Shown: positions 55,647 through 63,481, numbered from the stretch's first letter. The stretch: 64,000 nt of DNA from Tsukamurella paurometabola DSM 20162 (GCF_000092225.1 NC_014158.1:434001-498000); one strand, 5' to 3'. Program-made: numbers and translations. The notes: a model not told the origin generated them from the sequence alone.

Positions 55647-56231
55647 TTAGGCCGAGTCCGCCGCGTCCTCGTCGCCCAGATTGTGGAACGCGCGCCCCAA
55701 CTCCTCGGAGACGTCGATGATCCGCGCCTTCTTGACCTCCGGCTTGTCGATCTCTTCGGCGACGTACTGCGCGATGAAGCGGCGGATCTCGGAGTCCACG
55801 CTCGCGACGACGCGCACGATCGACCCGCGGATCGAATGCGATTCCACGTCCACCCAGACGTCCTTGGGTTTGGGTGCGTCCACCTCGATGCGCAGTTCCA
55901 GCGGCGCGGCTGCGCGCACGGTGAGCGGCAGCGTGATCAGGCCCGCCACGTCGTAGCGGATGCGGTCCACCTTGAGGTCGATCAGCAGGCCGATCCGCAG
56001 CGGGATCTTCACGGTGAACGTGATCAGCTCGCCCACGTGACGGGTGAGCTGCGGTTCGTCGATCTGGACCTTCGCCCACACCTTGGCGACACCACCGGGG
56101 CCCGAGGGGATCGGGCCCACGGTGAAGTCGCCGCCGGCGATGTCGGCGAACGCGGAGCCCACACGCTCCTCGTTGACGGCGATCTCGAAGAACCGCCGGC
56201 CGAACTCCTCGTAGCTCACGTACTCAGGCAC
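55647..56231 (-). CDS. Conserved hypothetical, beta-rich cytoplasmic protein
   Basis: 194 residues from GTG 56231. It has repeated strand stretches (GGVAKVWAKVQIDEPQL, ELITFTVKIPLRIGLLIDL, VAGLITLPLTVRAAAPLEL), suggesting a START- or SRPBCC-like barrel, and a C-terminal helix (FIAQYVAEEIDKPEVKKARI). No family can be named. It lies downstream of the Fe-S protein gene on the same strand with a 45-bp gap after that gene's start-distal end, so the two are not in one transcript order. Confidence 0.7.
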   Translation of the reverse strand: MPEYVSYEEFGRRFFEIAVNEERVGSAFADIAGGDFTVGPIPSGPGGVAKVWAKVQIDEPQLTRHVGELITFTVKIPLRIGLLIDLKVDRIRYDVAGLITLPLTVRAAAPLELRIEVDAPKPKDVWVDVESHSIRGSIVRVVASVDSEIRRFIAQYVAEEIDKPEVKKARIIDVSEELGRAFHNLGDEDAADSA

Positions 56232-56276
56232 GCGTACATCCTGCCGTACGACCGATAGCGAATCGGGGAACTTCGA

Positions 56277-59200
56277 TCACTTGCGTCCGCCGGGGCGCTT
56301 GGCGCCCGCGGCGATGCCGAAGCCCTTCGCCTTCGACTCACCCTTTTCCGCCAGGCTCCGGTCGTCGCCCGACGAGGCCTTCGGGGCCTCCGCGGGAGTT
56401 TCCGGTGCCTCAGGCTGCTCGGGCTCCGCGGCCGACGGTGCCTCGGGCTCGGTCTTGTGCTCGGTGTGCTCGCGCACCTCGGTACGTGCCTCGGCGACCT
56501 TCTCCTTGATCTCGCCGCCCAGCTTCTTCACTCCGGGGCGCTTGGCGCCCGCGGCGATGCCGAAGCCCGCGGCCTTGGACTCACCGGCGGTGGTCACCGT
56601 GCGGTCCTCGGCGGGAGCAGCGGGAGCCTCGGCGGCGGGAGCAGCCGGAGCTTCGGGTGCGGCTGCCTCAGGAGCTGCGGTCTCCGGTGCGGCCGGGGCC
56701 GCGGCCGCGGGCTTGGGCGCCCCCGGCTTCTTCGGTCCCGGACGCTTGGCGCCCGCGGCGATGCCGAAGCCCGCGGCCTTGGACTCACCGGCGGTGCTCA
56801 GCGTGCGGTCCTCGGCGGGAGCATCCGCTGCGGGGGCGGCGGACGGAGCCGCGGTGGGCTCGGCTGCGGGTGCCTCGGCCGGAGCCGCTGCTGCCGGGGA
56901 CTTAGGAGCTCCCGGCTTCTTCGCTCCCGGACGCTTGGCGCCGCCGGCCAGCCCGAGGCCCACGGCCGGCTTAGCCGGTGCGGCGGGAGCCGCGGGGGTC
57001 TCAGCGGCCGTCTCGGCCGGTGTCTCCGCAGCGGGGGCCGCGGCCGCAGGCTTGGCGCCACCCGGCTTCGGGGCACCGGGGCGCTTGGCGCCACCGGCGA
57101 GGCCGAGCCCGACGGCCGGCTTGGCCGGTGCGGCGGGCGCTGCGGGTTCGGCCGCCTCCGCCGCGGGAGCCGCGCCGCCCGGCTTGGGGGCGCCGCCCGG
57201 CTTCTTCGGAGCTCCGGGGCGCTTGCCGCCCCCGGCCAGGCCCAGGCCCACCGTCGGCTTGGCGTCCTTCTTCTCCGCAGGCTCGGCCGTGGTTGCCGCC
57301 GCGGTCGCCGCCGGAGCCTCCTCGACCTCGGCCGGTGCCTCGGTGGGCACCTCCGCGGGGGCGGCACCGTCGGTCTTGCGGTTCGGGTTCCCCCGCACCA
57401 GTCCGTCCGGCAGACCGCGCTTGACCGACTCGAGCAGCATCTGCGCCACATCGACCACCTCGGGCGCCGGAGCGTCCGAATCCGCGGTCTGCGCGGTCAC
57501 ACCGTCGGAGAGCATCACGCGGCAGAAGGGGCAGCCGGTCGCGATCTTCTTCGGCGACGCCTCGGGCGTCGAGGACAGTGTCTCGAGCGCCTCGTCCACC
57601 CGGTCGATGTTGATGCGCTTGCCGAGCTGCTCCTCCATCCACATGCGCGCGCCGCCGGCGCCACAGCACATGGACCGTTCGAGGTGCCGCGGCATCTCCT
57701 TCAGCGTCGCGCCGGAGGCGCCGATCAGCTCGCGCGGAGCCTCGTAGACCTGGTTGTGGCGGCCCAGGTAGCACGGGTCGTGATAGGTCACGTCCTCGCT
57801 CGGGGGCGCCACCGGAACGAGGCGCTTCTCGCGGACCAGCTTGTTCAACAACTGGGTGTGGTGGACCACTTCGTACTGGCCGCCCACCTGTGGGTACTCG
57901 TTTCCGAGGGCGTTGAAGCAGTGCGCGCAGGTGACCACGATCTTGCGCTGGTTCACCGGCAGGCCGTCGAACACCTCGTTGAGCTGCTCGATGTTCTGCT
58001 GCGCCAGCATCTGGAACAGGAACTCATTGCCCGCGCGGCGGGCCGAGTCGCCGGTGCAGGTCTCGCCCTGGCCCAGGACCAGGAAGTTCACCGCGGCCAC
58101 GTCGAGCAGCTCGGCCACGGCCTTGGTGGTCTTCTTGGCGCGGTCTTCGTAGGCACCGGCGCAGCCGACCCAGAACAGGTATTCGTATCCGTCGAAGGAA
58201 TCGGTGTGCTCGCCGTAGACCGGGATGTCGATGTCCATCTCGTCGATCCACGCGGTGCGCTGGCTGGAGTTCTGGCCCCAGGGGTTGCCCTTGTTCTCGA
58301 GGTTCTTGAACAGGCCGGCCAGCTCGTGCGGGAACTCCGATTCGATGAGCACCTGGTAGCGGCGCATATCGACGATGTGGTCCACGTGCTCGATGTCCAC
58401 GGGGCACTGCTCGACGCAGGCGCCGCAGGTGGTGCAGCTCCACAGCACCTCGGGGTCGATGACGCCGCCGAGGTCGTCGCCCTCACCGGCCGGTCCGACC
58501 AGCGGACGGGCCGCCTCGGCGCGCGCCTCCGCGGGGATCTTGCCCAGCTTGGTCTCGTCCGGGTTGCCGTCGGCGTCCACGAGGCCGGTCTCGTCGCCTC
58601 CCATATCGGTGCTGCCACCGGCCAGGAGGTAGGGAGCCTTGGCGAAGCCGTGGTCGCGCAGACCCATGATGAGCAGCTTCGGGCTCAGCGGCTTTCCGGT
58701 GTTCCAGGCGGGGCACTGACTCTGGCAGCGACCGCACTCGGTACAGGTCGTGAAGTCGAGCCAGCCCTTCCAGGAGAAGTCCTCGATCTTGCCGGCGCCG
58801 AAGGCATCGGTGTCGGGGTCGGCGGTCTCCATCTCGAGCACCTTGCCGTCCGACATCATCGGCTTCGCGGCACCGAGCGCGCGGCGGCTGCCCAGCTCGC
58901 GCTTGAAGTAGATGTTGAAGAACGCGGAGAACCGGTGCCATGCGACGCCCCAGGTGAGGTTGCTCCCCACCAGAAGCAGGAACATCACGCCGGACATCAG
59001 CTTGATGAAGGCGAAGACTGTGATCAGGTTCGGGCTGGCGGGCAGCAGCGTGGCCACCTGGCGGGTGAAGAAGTCGGTGATCGGGTCGGCATCGCCGTAG
59101 GTGGCGATCTTGCTCGACTTCACCAGGATCATGCCCAAGCCCTCGACGAAGACGATGGCCTCGATCGTGTACGCGGGCAGGAACTTGCTGCCGGCGAACC

Positions 59201-59672
59201 GGGAGAACAGCTCGGGGTTGCGGGGGTGCTTGATCTGGCGGATGACGATCAGCACGACGATGCCGACGACGGTGCCGATACCGAGCAGCTCGTCCATCAG
59301 GCGGTACACCGGCCACGAGCCGATGACGGGCCAGTGGAACGACGGGTCGAAGGTCTGCGGGAGGGCCTCGAACCACAGGATGGCGCCCGCGAGGAAGCCG
59401 ATCATCACCAGCCAGTGGGCGATGCCCACGGTGCGGTTCTTGATCATCTTGGTGTGGGCGAGGAACTCGACCACCACCTCCGCGGCGCGCGGGATGAACG
59501 GCGTCCAGCGGTCGGGCGCGGGCTGCCCCTTGGCGATGATCCGCACCATGCGCAGTGCCCCGCGGAAGAACACCACCCACCCGAGAGCGAAAGCGATCGC
59601 GCCGATGGTGCCCAGAGTCAGGGTCAACGCGTTGGTCTCAGCCGCACCGGCGGCCAATGTGTCGGTGTCCAC
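56277..59672 (-). CDS. Fe-S oxidoreductase (Rv0338c/GlpC-HdrD type) with repeat-rich tail
   Basis: 1131 residues, far longer than the roughly 880 of the mycobacterial homologue. N-terminus: five helices (about 20-260) of the nitrate-reductase gamma/HdrE type. Then two 4Fe-4S sites, CTECGRCQSQCP (near 305-320) and CTTCGACVEQCP (near 411-422). Two CCG domains follow, with FWVGCAGAYEDRA, CAHCFNALGNEY, YHDPCYLGRHN and SMCCGAGGARMWME. Residues from about 790 on are an Ala/Pro/Glu tail with six short glycine/lysine repeats. It probably moves electrons between a membrane quinone and a cytosolic partner. GTG start 59672. Confidence 0.9.
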   Translation of the reverse strand: MDTDTLAAGAAETNALTLTLGTIGAIAFALGWVVFFRGALRMVRIIAKGQPAPDRWTPFIPRAAEVVVEFLAHTKMIKNRTVGIAHWLVMIGFLAGAILWFEALPQTFDPSFHWPVIGSWPVYRLMDELLGIGTVVGIVVLIVIRQIKHPRNPELFSRFAGSKFLPAYTIEAIVFVEGLGMILVKSSKIATYGDADPITDFFTRQVATLLPASPNLITVFAFIKLMSGVMFLLLVGSNLTWGVAWHRFSAFFNIYFKRELGSRRALGAAKPMMSDGKVLEMETADPDTDAFGAGKIEDFSWKGWLDFTTCTECGRCQSQCPAWNTGKPLSPKLLIMGLRDHGFAKAPYLLAGGSTDMGGDETGLVDADGNPDETKLGKIPAEARAEAARPLVGPAGEGDDLGGVIDPEVLWSCTTCGACVEQCPVDIEHVDHIVDMRRYQVLIESEFPHELAGLFKNLENKGNPWGQNSSQRTAWIDEMDIDIPVYGEHTDSFDGYEYLFWVGCAGAYEDRAKKTTKAVAELLDVAAVNFLVLGQGETCTGDSARRAGNEFLFQMLAQQNIEQLNEVFDGLPVNQRKIVVTCAHCFNALGNEYPQVGGQYEVVHHTQLLNKLVREKRLVPVAPPSEDVTYHDPCYLGRHNQVYEAPRELIGASGATLKEMPRHLERSMCCGAGGARMWMEEQLGKRINIDRVDEALETLSSTPEASPKKIATGCPFCRVMLSDGVTAQTADSDAPAPEVVDVAQMLLESVKRGLPDGLVRGNPNRKTDGAAPAEVPTEAPAEVEEAPAATAAATTAEPAEKKDAKPTVGLGLAGGGKRPGAPKKPGGAPKPGGAAPAAEAAEPAAPAAPAKPAVGLGLAGGAKRPGAPKPGGAKPAAAAPAAETPAETAAETPAAPAAPAKPAVGLGLAGGAKRPGAKKPGAPKSPAAAAPAEAPAAEPTAAPSAAPAADAPAEDRTLSTAGESKAAGFGIAAGAKRPGPKKPGAPKPAAAAPAAPETAAPEAAAPEAPAAPAAEAPAAPAEDRTVTTAGESKAAGFGIAAGAKRPGVKKLGGEIKEKVAEARTEVREHTEHKTEPEAPSAAEPEQPEAPETPAEAPKASSGDDRSLAEKGESKAKGFGIAAGAKRPGGRK
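56281..57240 (-). repeat. Six in-frame coding repeats of the Fe-S protein tail
   Basis: Three copies of VGLGLAGGxKRPG (near DNA 57200-57250, 57070-57120, 56930-56970) and three of GFGIAAGAKRPG (near 56740-56780, 56535-56575, 56290-56325), each spaced by Ala/Pro/Glu-rich linkers. The copies share nearly identical DNA, so they arose by duplication. Confidence 0.8.
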
Positions 59673-59807
59673 GTTCGTGCACCTTTCTGTCCTGCGGGTA
59701 CTCGTCAGTACCGCCGGACCAAGCCAGCATCTGACTCAACGGTAGATTGCGATATACGGGGTGCCGCTAGAAGGTTCACCTAACTCGCCCCTCGGTAGGC
59801 TGGGGAT

Positions 59808-60359
59808 ATGGCATACGTCACCCGACTGCGTGGCGCGGTGGCGGGCCTGGCGGGCTCCGGCCCGCTGTATTCGCCCGACGATGCGCCGCCCGCCCCCGTC
59901 GCCATCGCGTTCGGCGCCTCCGTACGAGGCGGCCGTCCTGGGTCGTTCGTCGAGGGGCGATTGGAGGCCGCGCTGCGGCTGTACCGGATCGGGAAGGTTC
60001 AGCGGATCCTGGTCTCGGGGAACGCGAACGGTTTGTCCGGCGACGAGATCGAGGTCATGACTCGCTGGCTGCGCGAGCGCGGCGTGCCCGACGAGGCGCT
60101 CCTCACCGACGGTGCCGCCCTCGACACGTACCTTTCCTGCGTCCATGCGAGGGATCGATTCGGGATCGACCGGGTGCTGCTGGTCTCGCAGTTCTTCCAT
60201 GCGCGGCGGGCTGTCGTGCTCGCCCGCCATCTCGGCCTCGATGCCGATGCCGTGCGCGCCGAGGCCGGCTGCAGTCGCCGGGCCTGGGTGCGCAATCTGG
60301 CCCGGGAGTACCTGCTGTCCCGCCCCAAAGCCGCCCTGGACATCGCCCGCAACCGTTGA
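59808..60359 (+). CDS. YdcF/SanA-like DUF218 protein
   Basis: 183 residues. DUF218 pattern: VAIAFGASVRGGRPGSFVEG, ILVSGNANGLSGDEIEVMTRW and VLLVSQFFHARRAVVLARHLG, as in ElyC/SanA/YdcF proteins linked to envelope integrity and vancomycin sensitivity in other bacteria. Unlike many family members it has no clear membrane anchor. Leaderless: TAGGCT at 59796-59801, 6 nt before ATG. Divergent from the Fe-S protein gene. Confidence 0.88.
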   Translation: MAYVTRLRGAVAGLAGSGPLYSPDDAPPAPVAIAFGASVRGGRPGSFVEGRLEAALRLYRIGKVQRILVSGNANGLSGDEIEVMTRWLRERGVPDEALLTDGAALDTYLSCVHARDRFGIDRVLLVSQFFHARRAVVLARHLGLDADAVRAEAGCSRRAWVRNLAREYLLSRPKAALDIARNR

Positions 60360-60381
60360 TCCGCGACAGTAAACTGCTGGT

Positions 60382-60711
60382 GTGAATCGACGGGTACTGG
60401 GTGAGGTCGGGCGTGCGATCGCGGTTCTGGCGGTCATCGTGGCGGGCGGCGTCGTGGGGTTCGGCTCCTGGGCTCTGATGTTCGTACAGGCCGACGCCCG
60501 CGGCATGGGGGTCGACCCGGGCGCCGGGCTCGCCCTCGGTTTCCTCGGCCTCATCTGGTCGGGGGTCTGCCTGGTGGCAGCGGGTGTCGCCGGGGATCTG
60601 CTCGTCTACGGCGAATCGCGGCGGGCGCGCCTGGTTGGGATCGGCGTGATGGCGTTGATCCTCGCGTGCACGGGGTTGCTGCTCTGGTGCGTCGCGAAAC
60701 TGTCGCTGTGA
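60382..60711 (+). CDS. Small three-span membrane protein
   Basis: 109 residues from GTG 60382. Three hydrophobic helices (about 11-35, 48-70, 83-105) with a short basic loop (ESRRARLVG). TAAACT lies 6 nt before the GTG, so it has its own leaderless promoter 22 bp after the DUF218 gene. No family recognised. Its final codons form one arm of a 17-bp inverted repeat. Confidence 0.75.
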   Translation: MNRRVLGEVGRAIAVLAVIVAGGVVGFGSWALMFVQADARGMGVDPGAGLALGFLGLIWSGVCLVAAGVAGDLLVYGESRRARLVGIGVMALILACTGLLLWCVAKLSL

Positions 60712-60765
60712 GGCCTTTCGTGTGCACTATGTCCGCGTTCGCTCCCTGAGCGACAGTTTCGCGAC
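60691..60765 (+). terminator. 17-bp perfect inverted repeat overlapping a gene's 3' end
   Basis: GTCGCGAAACTGTCGCT (60691-60707) is exactly complementary to 60749-60765, with 41 nt between. The left arm is inside the last codons of the membrane protein gene. It probably acts as a terminator, or protects the 3' end, despite a long loop and no T-run. Confidence 0.5.
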
Positions 60766-60777
60766 GTGACCTTGCGC

Positions 60778-60819
60778 GGCTAACAGTGTTCGCCTACCGT
60801 ATGGCTAACAACGTTAGCC
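60778..60819. promoter_or_regulatory. Tandem operators before the SRPBCC/TetR genes
   Basis: GGCTAAC-AAC-GTTAGCC (60803-60819) is a perfect 7-bp-arm palindrome; GGCTAAC-AGT-GTTCGCC (60778-60794) is a second copy with one mismatch, 25 bp upstream. They sit directly before the GGAGG site of the SRPBCC gene, whose overlapping partner is a TetR gene, so they are probably its operators. Confidence 0.65.
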
Positions 60820-60830
60820 AGGAGGCTGTC

Positions 60831-61323
60831 ATGAAATGGATGATCGGGGTCGTCGCCACCGTCGCGCTGGTCGGCGTGCTGATGTACCGGGAGCGAGGGG
60901 ACGAGCGCTCCATCGAGATCGCGGCTCCGCCCGAAGCGGTGTGGCGGGTGCTCATGGACTTCTCCGCCTATCCCGAGTGGAATCCGATGGTCCGCACCAT
61001 CGCCGGCACGCCCCGGGTCGGCGAACGCCTCGACGTCGAGGTGAACAACAACGGCAGCGCCATTCGCTTCTCCCCGACGGTGCTCGGGGTCGACCCGGAC
61101 CGCGAGTTCCGCTGGGTGGGCCGCGTCATGGTGCCGGGCCTGCTGGACGGCGAGCACTACTTCCGGCTCGAACCCACCGCGACGGGTACCCGCTTCACGC
61201 AGGGGGAGCGCTTCCGGTGGCGTGCTGGTCCCGGTGGCCGGCGCGTCGATCGATGTGGGCGAGGCCTTCGGCGCGTCCAACCGTGCGCTCCGCGACCGGG
61301 TGCTGGCTACGATCGCCGGGTGA
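60831..61323 (+). pseudogene. SRPBCC-family gene interrupted by a single-base insertion
   Basis: From ATG 60831 (GGAGG 5 nt upstream) the frame encodes a membrane-anchor helix and the SRPBCC fold (SIEIAAPPEAVWRVLMDFSA, EHYFRLEPTATGTRFTQGE). After residue 129 it runs into an Arg-rich frame that continues into the TetR gene. In the other frame the expected C-terminus appears: GVLVPVAGASIDVGEAFGAS, ending TGA at 61321-61323, which overlaps the TetR GTG. Removing one base near 61218 restores a normal 163-residue protein. It may be a true mutation or a sequencing error. Confidence 0.7.
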
Positions 61324-61841
61324 TCCCCGACGAGTTCGATCCACTGAGCGCGCTCACCCCGCGGGCGCGGCAGATCGCCGGGGCTGCCCGCGACCTCCTC
61401 GAACGCGAAGGCTGGGACGCCGTGACGATGCGGGTGCTCGCCGACGAGATCGGCATCCGAGCACCGTCGCTGTACAAGCACTTCGCCAACAAGGACGCGG
61501 TCAAGTCGGCGCTCGTCGCGGTTGCGCTGGCGGAATCCGGTGCGGCACTGCGGCCTACGACCGGCGTTGCGGAACTCCTCGGGCGCTACCGCGCCGTCGC
61601 CCGCGCCAATCCGAACCTGTACCGCCTCGCCACCGTCGGGCCGCTCGACCGGACGTCGCTTCCCGAGGGACTCGAGGATTGGTCGGGTGCTCCGTTCGTG
61701 GAGGTGACAGGTGATCCGCATGCCGCCCAGGCGCTGTGGGCGGCCGCGCACGGCCTGGCCATCTTGGAGATCGACGGCAGGTTTCCCACCGGCACCGCTC
61801 CCGACGCGACCTGGAACGACCTCGCCCGCCGATTCGGGTAG
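61320..61841 (+). CDS. TetR-family regulator coupled to the SRPBCC gene
   Basis: 173 residues from GTG 61320, overlapping the SRPBCC stop (GTGA). HTH: GAARDLLEREGWDAVTMRVL, then ADEIGIRAPSLYKHFANKDA, a clear TetR recognition helix. The C-terminal part (ARANPNLYRLATVGPL, HAAQALWAAAHGLAILEIDG) fits TetR_C_33/WHG-type ligand domains. It likely controls its own operon through the GGCTAAC-N3-GTTNGCC sites upstream. Confidence 0.88.
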   Translation: MIPDEFDPLSALTPRARQIAGAARDLLEREGWDAVTMRVLADEIGIRAPSLYKHFANKDAVKSALVAVALAESGAALRPTTGVAELLGRYRAVARANPNLYRLATVGPLDRTSLPEGLEDWSGAPFVEVTGDPHAAQALWAAAHGLAILEIDGRFPTGTAPDATWNDLARRFG

Positions 61842-61925
61842 GCGTGCGATCCTGCTGAGCCCGACCGGTCGCCGCGCCGGAAAACATGTCGAAGCTCGAA
61901 GCGCTGCGCGGGTACAGTGGCCGAC

Positions 61926-61970
61926 ATGAACCGAGGAGGAGTGTCCGGCGCCCTGCGCCACGGCAGATGA
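61926..61970 (+). CDS. 14-residue leader peptide of the FBP gene
   Basis: ATG 61926 to TGA 61970 encodes MNRGGVSGALRHGR. It is placed like a leaderless uORF (TACAGT 7 nt upstream) and ends 5 nt before the competing GCCCCG arm. Coding status rests on position only. Confidence 0.4.
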   Translation: MNRGGVSGALRHGR

Positions 61971-62026
61971 CCCCGCCCCGCAGCCGATCCACCGGACCGG
62001 CTGCGCAGTTCTGCCTACACTCTCCC

Positions 62027-62050
62027 GCCCCGAATCTGACCGGGGCTTTT
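62027..62050 (+). terminator. Rho-independent terminator in the FBP leader
   Basis: GCCCCG-N8-CGGGGC-TTTT, 18 nt before the FBP start codon. Either the end of the TetR transcript or, given its position before the FBP Shine-Dalgarno AAAGG, an attenuator. Confidence 0.65.
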
Positions 62051-62068
62051 AGAAACAAAGGTTCAATT

Positions 62069-62563
62069 ATGCATGCACTGACTCAGCAGCAGATCCTCGA
62101 CTCCTTCCGCGGCGCCACCAAGAGCGAGGTCAAGCGGGTCACGTTCCCGCAGGATGTCGACGAGATCCGCTTCGACCGCCTCGAATTCCTCGGCTGGCAC
62201 GACCGCAAGATCGCGCGCCGGGCCTACGTCTGCGTCCCGATGGAGGAGGGACCGGTGACGCTGTTGTTCACGCAGGCGGAGGCGAAGCCCAAGGCCAAGG
62301 CCATGTGCACGTGGTGCCGCGATGTGAACATCACCAGCCAGGCGGTCCTCTTCTCGGTCCGCCGGGGCGGGCCGGCCGGGCGTAAGGGCGATACCATGGC
62401 CGTTCTCGTCTGCGAGGATTTCAGCTGCGCCGCGAACGCACGCAAGCTTCCGCCGGCCTTTCATAAGGCCACCGACCTCGATGCCATCCGCGAGCAGAAC
62501 CTCGCCGAGTTGCGGCGCAGGGTTACCGGTTTCGTCGCCGAGGTGCTCAGCACCGAGGAGTGA
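62069..62563 (+). CDS. FBP-domain zinc-finger protein (EF-G-binding / FusB-like)
   Basis: 164 residues from ATG 62069 (AAAGG 8 nt upstream). The C-terminal treble-clef zinc finger is C80-x2-C83 (MCTWCRD) and C115-x4-C120 (LVCEDFSC), the FBP_C fold found in FusB-type proteins that bind EF-G and rescue ribosomes from fusidic acid. The N-terminal part (QQQILDSFRGATKSEVKRV) is helical. In actinobacteria the native role is less clear; translation-factor release is likely. It is convergent with xthA, 18 bp apart. Confidence 0.85.
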   Translation: MHALTQQQILDSFRGATKSEVKRVTFPQDVDEIRFDRLEFLGWHDRKIARRAYVCVPMEEGPVTLLFTQAEAKPKAKAMCTWCRDVNITSQAVLFSVRRGGPAGRKGDTMAVLVCEDFSCAANARKLPPAFHKATDLDAIREQNLAELRRRVTGFVAEVLSTEE

Positions 62564-62581
62564 CCCGCAGCGGCCGGGTCG

Positions 62582-63451
62582 TCAGTCCTTGCTCTGGGGC
62601 AGTTTCGCACCGCGGGGAGCGACCCGGCCGGCCGACGGTGGCGGCACCATCGGCCCGATGTCACCGTCGGGCGCCGTGTCCAGATCGAGCATCACAGGGG
62701 CGTGGTCACTCGGGCCCTTACCCTTGCGGGCCTGCCGATCGATCCATGCCGCCGCGGTCCGGTCTGCGACCGGCCCACTCGCGAGGATCAGGTCGATCCG
62801 CATACCGAGGTTCTTGTTGAACATGCCGGCCCGGTAGTCCCAGTACGAGAAGACTTGGTCGGTGGGCCAGTGCTCGCGCACCACATCGCGCAGGCCGAGG
62901 TCTTCGAGCGCGCGCAGCGCGTCGCGCTCCGGTTCGGTGACGTGGGTGTGGCCGGCGAAGGCGGCCGGATCGAAGACGTCCTCATCGGTGGGCGCGATGT
63001 TCATATCGCCGCACACCAGTTGCGGCACCGAATCGGCGCTGACCTGATCCCGCAGTGCCGCCAACCATTCCAACTTGTACGCGTAATGGTCGGAGCCCAC
63101 CTCACGACCGTTCGGTGTGTACAGCGAGTGCACGCGGATACCGGCGCAGACCGCCGAGATCGCCCGTCCCTCGACGGTGCCGTCGAACGCGGGTGCACCC
63201 GGGATGCCGACCACCACGTCGTCGAGCCCCACCCGCGACAACACCGCCGAGCCGTTCCACTGCGGCTGGCCCGCGGTGGCGAACTCGTACCCGCGCTCGG
63301 TCAGGTCGGGGCCGATCAGCGTGGCGAAGGCGTCATCGGTGAGCTTGAGTTCCTGCAGGCACACCACATCGGGCTGCCGCGAATCGAGCCATTCCAGCAG
63401 GCGGCCGTGCCGCTGTTTGACCGAGTTCACATTCCAGGTGGCGACGCGCAT
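62582..63451 (-). CDS. xthA: Exodeoxyribonuclease III
   Basis: 289 residues. EEP superfamily: MRVATWNVNSVKQRHGRLLE, VCLQELKLTDD (metal Glu), HSLYTPNGREVGSDHYAYKL, VCGDMNIAPTDEDVFD, MRIDLILAS and PSDHAPVMLDL (catalytic Asp-His). It degrades 3' ends of duplex DNA and cuts at abasic sites, partner in repair to the endonuclease IV at 25505. A short polar C-terminal extension is present. Leaderless: TACGGT (63458-63463) 6 nt before ATG. Confidence 0.95.
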   Translation of the reverse strand: MRVATWNVNSVKQRHGRLLEWLDSRQPDVVCLQELKLTDDAFATLIGPDLTERGYEFATAGQPQWNGSAVLSRVGLDDVVVGIPGAPAFDGTVEGRAISAVCAGIRVHSLYTPNGREVGSDHYAYKLEWLAALRDQVSADSVPQLVCGDMNIAPTDEDVFDPAAFAGHTHVTEPERDALRALEDLGLRDVVREHWPTDQVFSYWDYRAGMFNKNLGMRIDLILASGPVADRTAAAWIDRQARKGKGPSDHAPVMLDLDTAPDGDIGPMVPPPSAGRVAPRGAKLPQSKD

Positions 63452-63481
63452 GACTCCACCGTATCGGGCGCCGCCGACAGG

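Larger units (their letters stand above)
61913..62068 (+). promoter_or_regulatory. Attenuator-like leader of the FBP gene
   Basis: TACAGT (61913-61918) is a -10 element placed 7 nt before an ATG, so transcription probably starts at or just before a 14-codon leader ORF (61926-61970). Right after its stop comes GCCCCG (61975-61980), identical to the 5' arm of the terminator hairpin further down (62027-62046). Between them is a second hairpin GCAGCCG/CGGCTGC. The two identical arms could compete for CGGGGC, making the terminator depend on ribosome movement. This is inference from layout. Confidence 0.5.

Noticed and set aside
56281-57240. CRISPR-like or intergenic DNA repeats
   Set aside because: The spaced repeats are in frame and encode a repeated peptide; spacers are low-complexity coding sequence, not unique spacers.
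56457-59783. 1108-codon open frame on the plus strand opposite the Fe-S protein
   Set aside because: Antisense shadow of a gene with clear Fe-S and CCG motifs; no family-like features in the product.
60786-61841. Genuine SRPBCC-TetR fusion protein
   Set aside because: The natural SRPBCC C-terminus is present in the neighbouring frame and its stop overlaps the TetR start; the fusion frame is Arg-rich at the junction.
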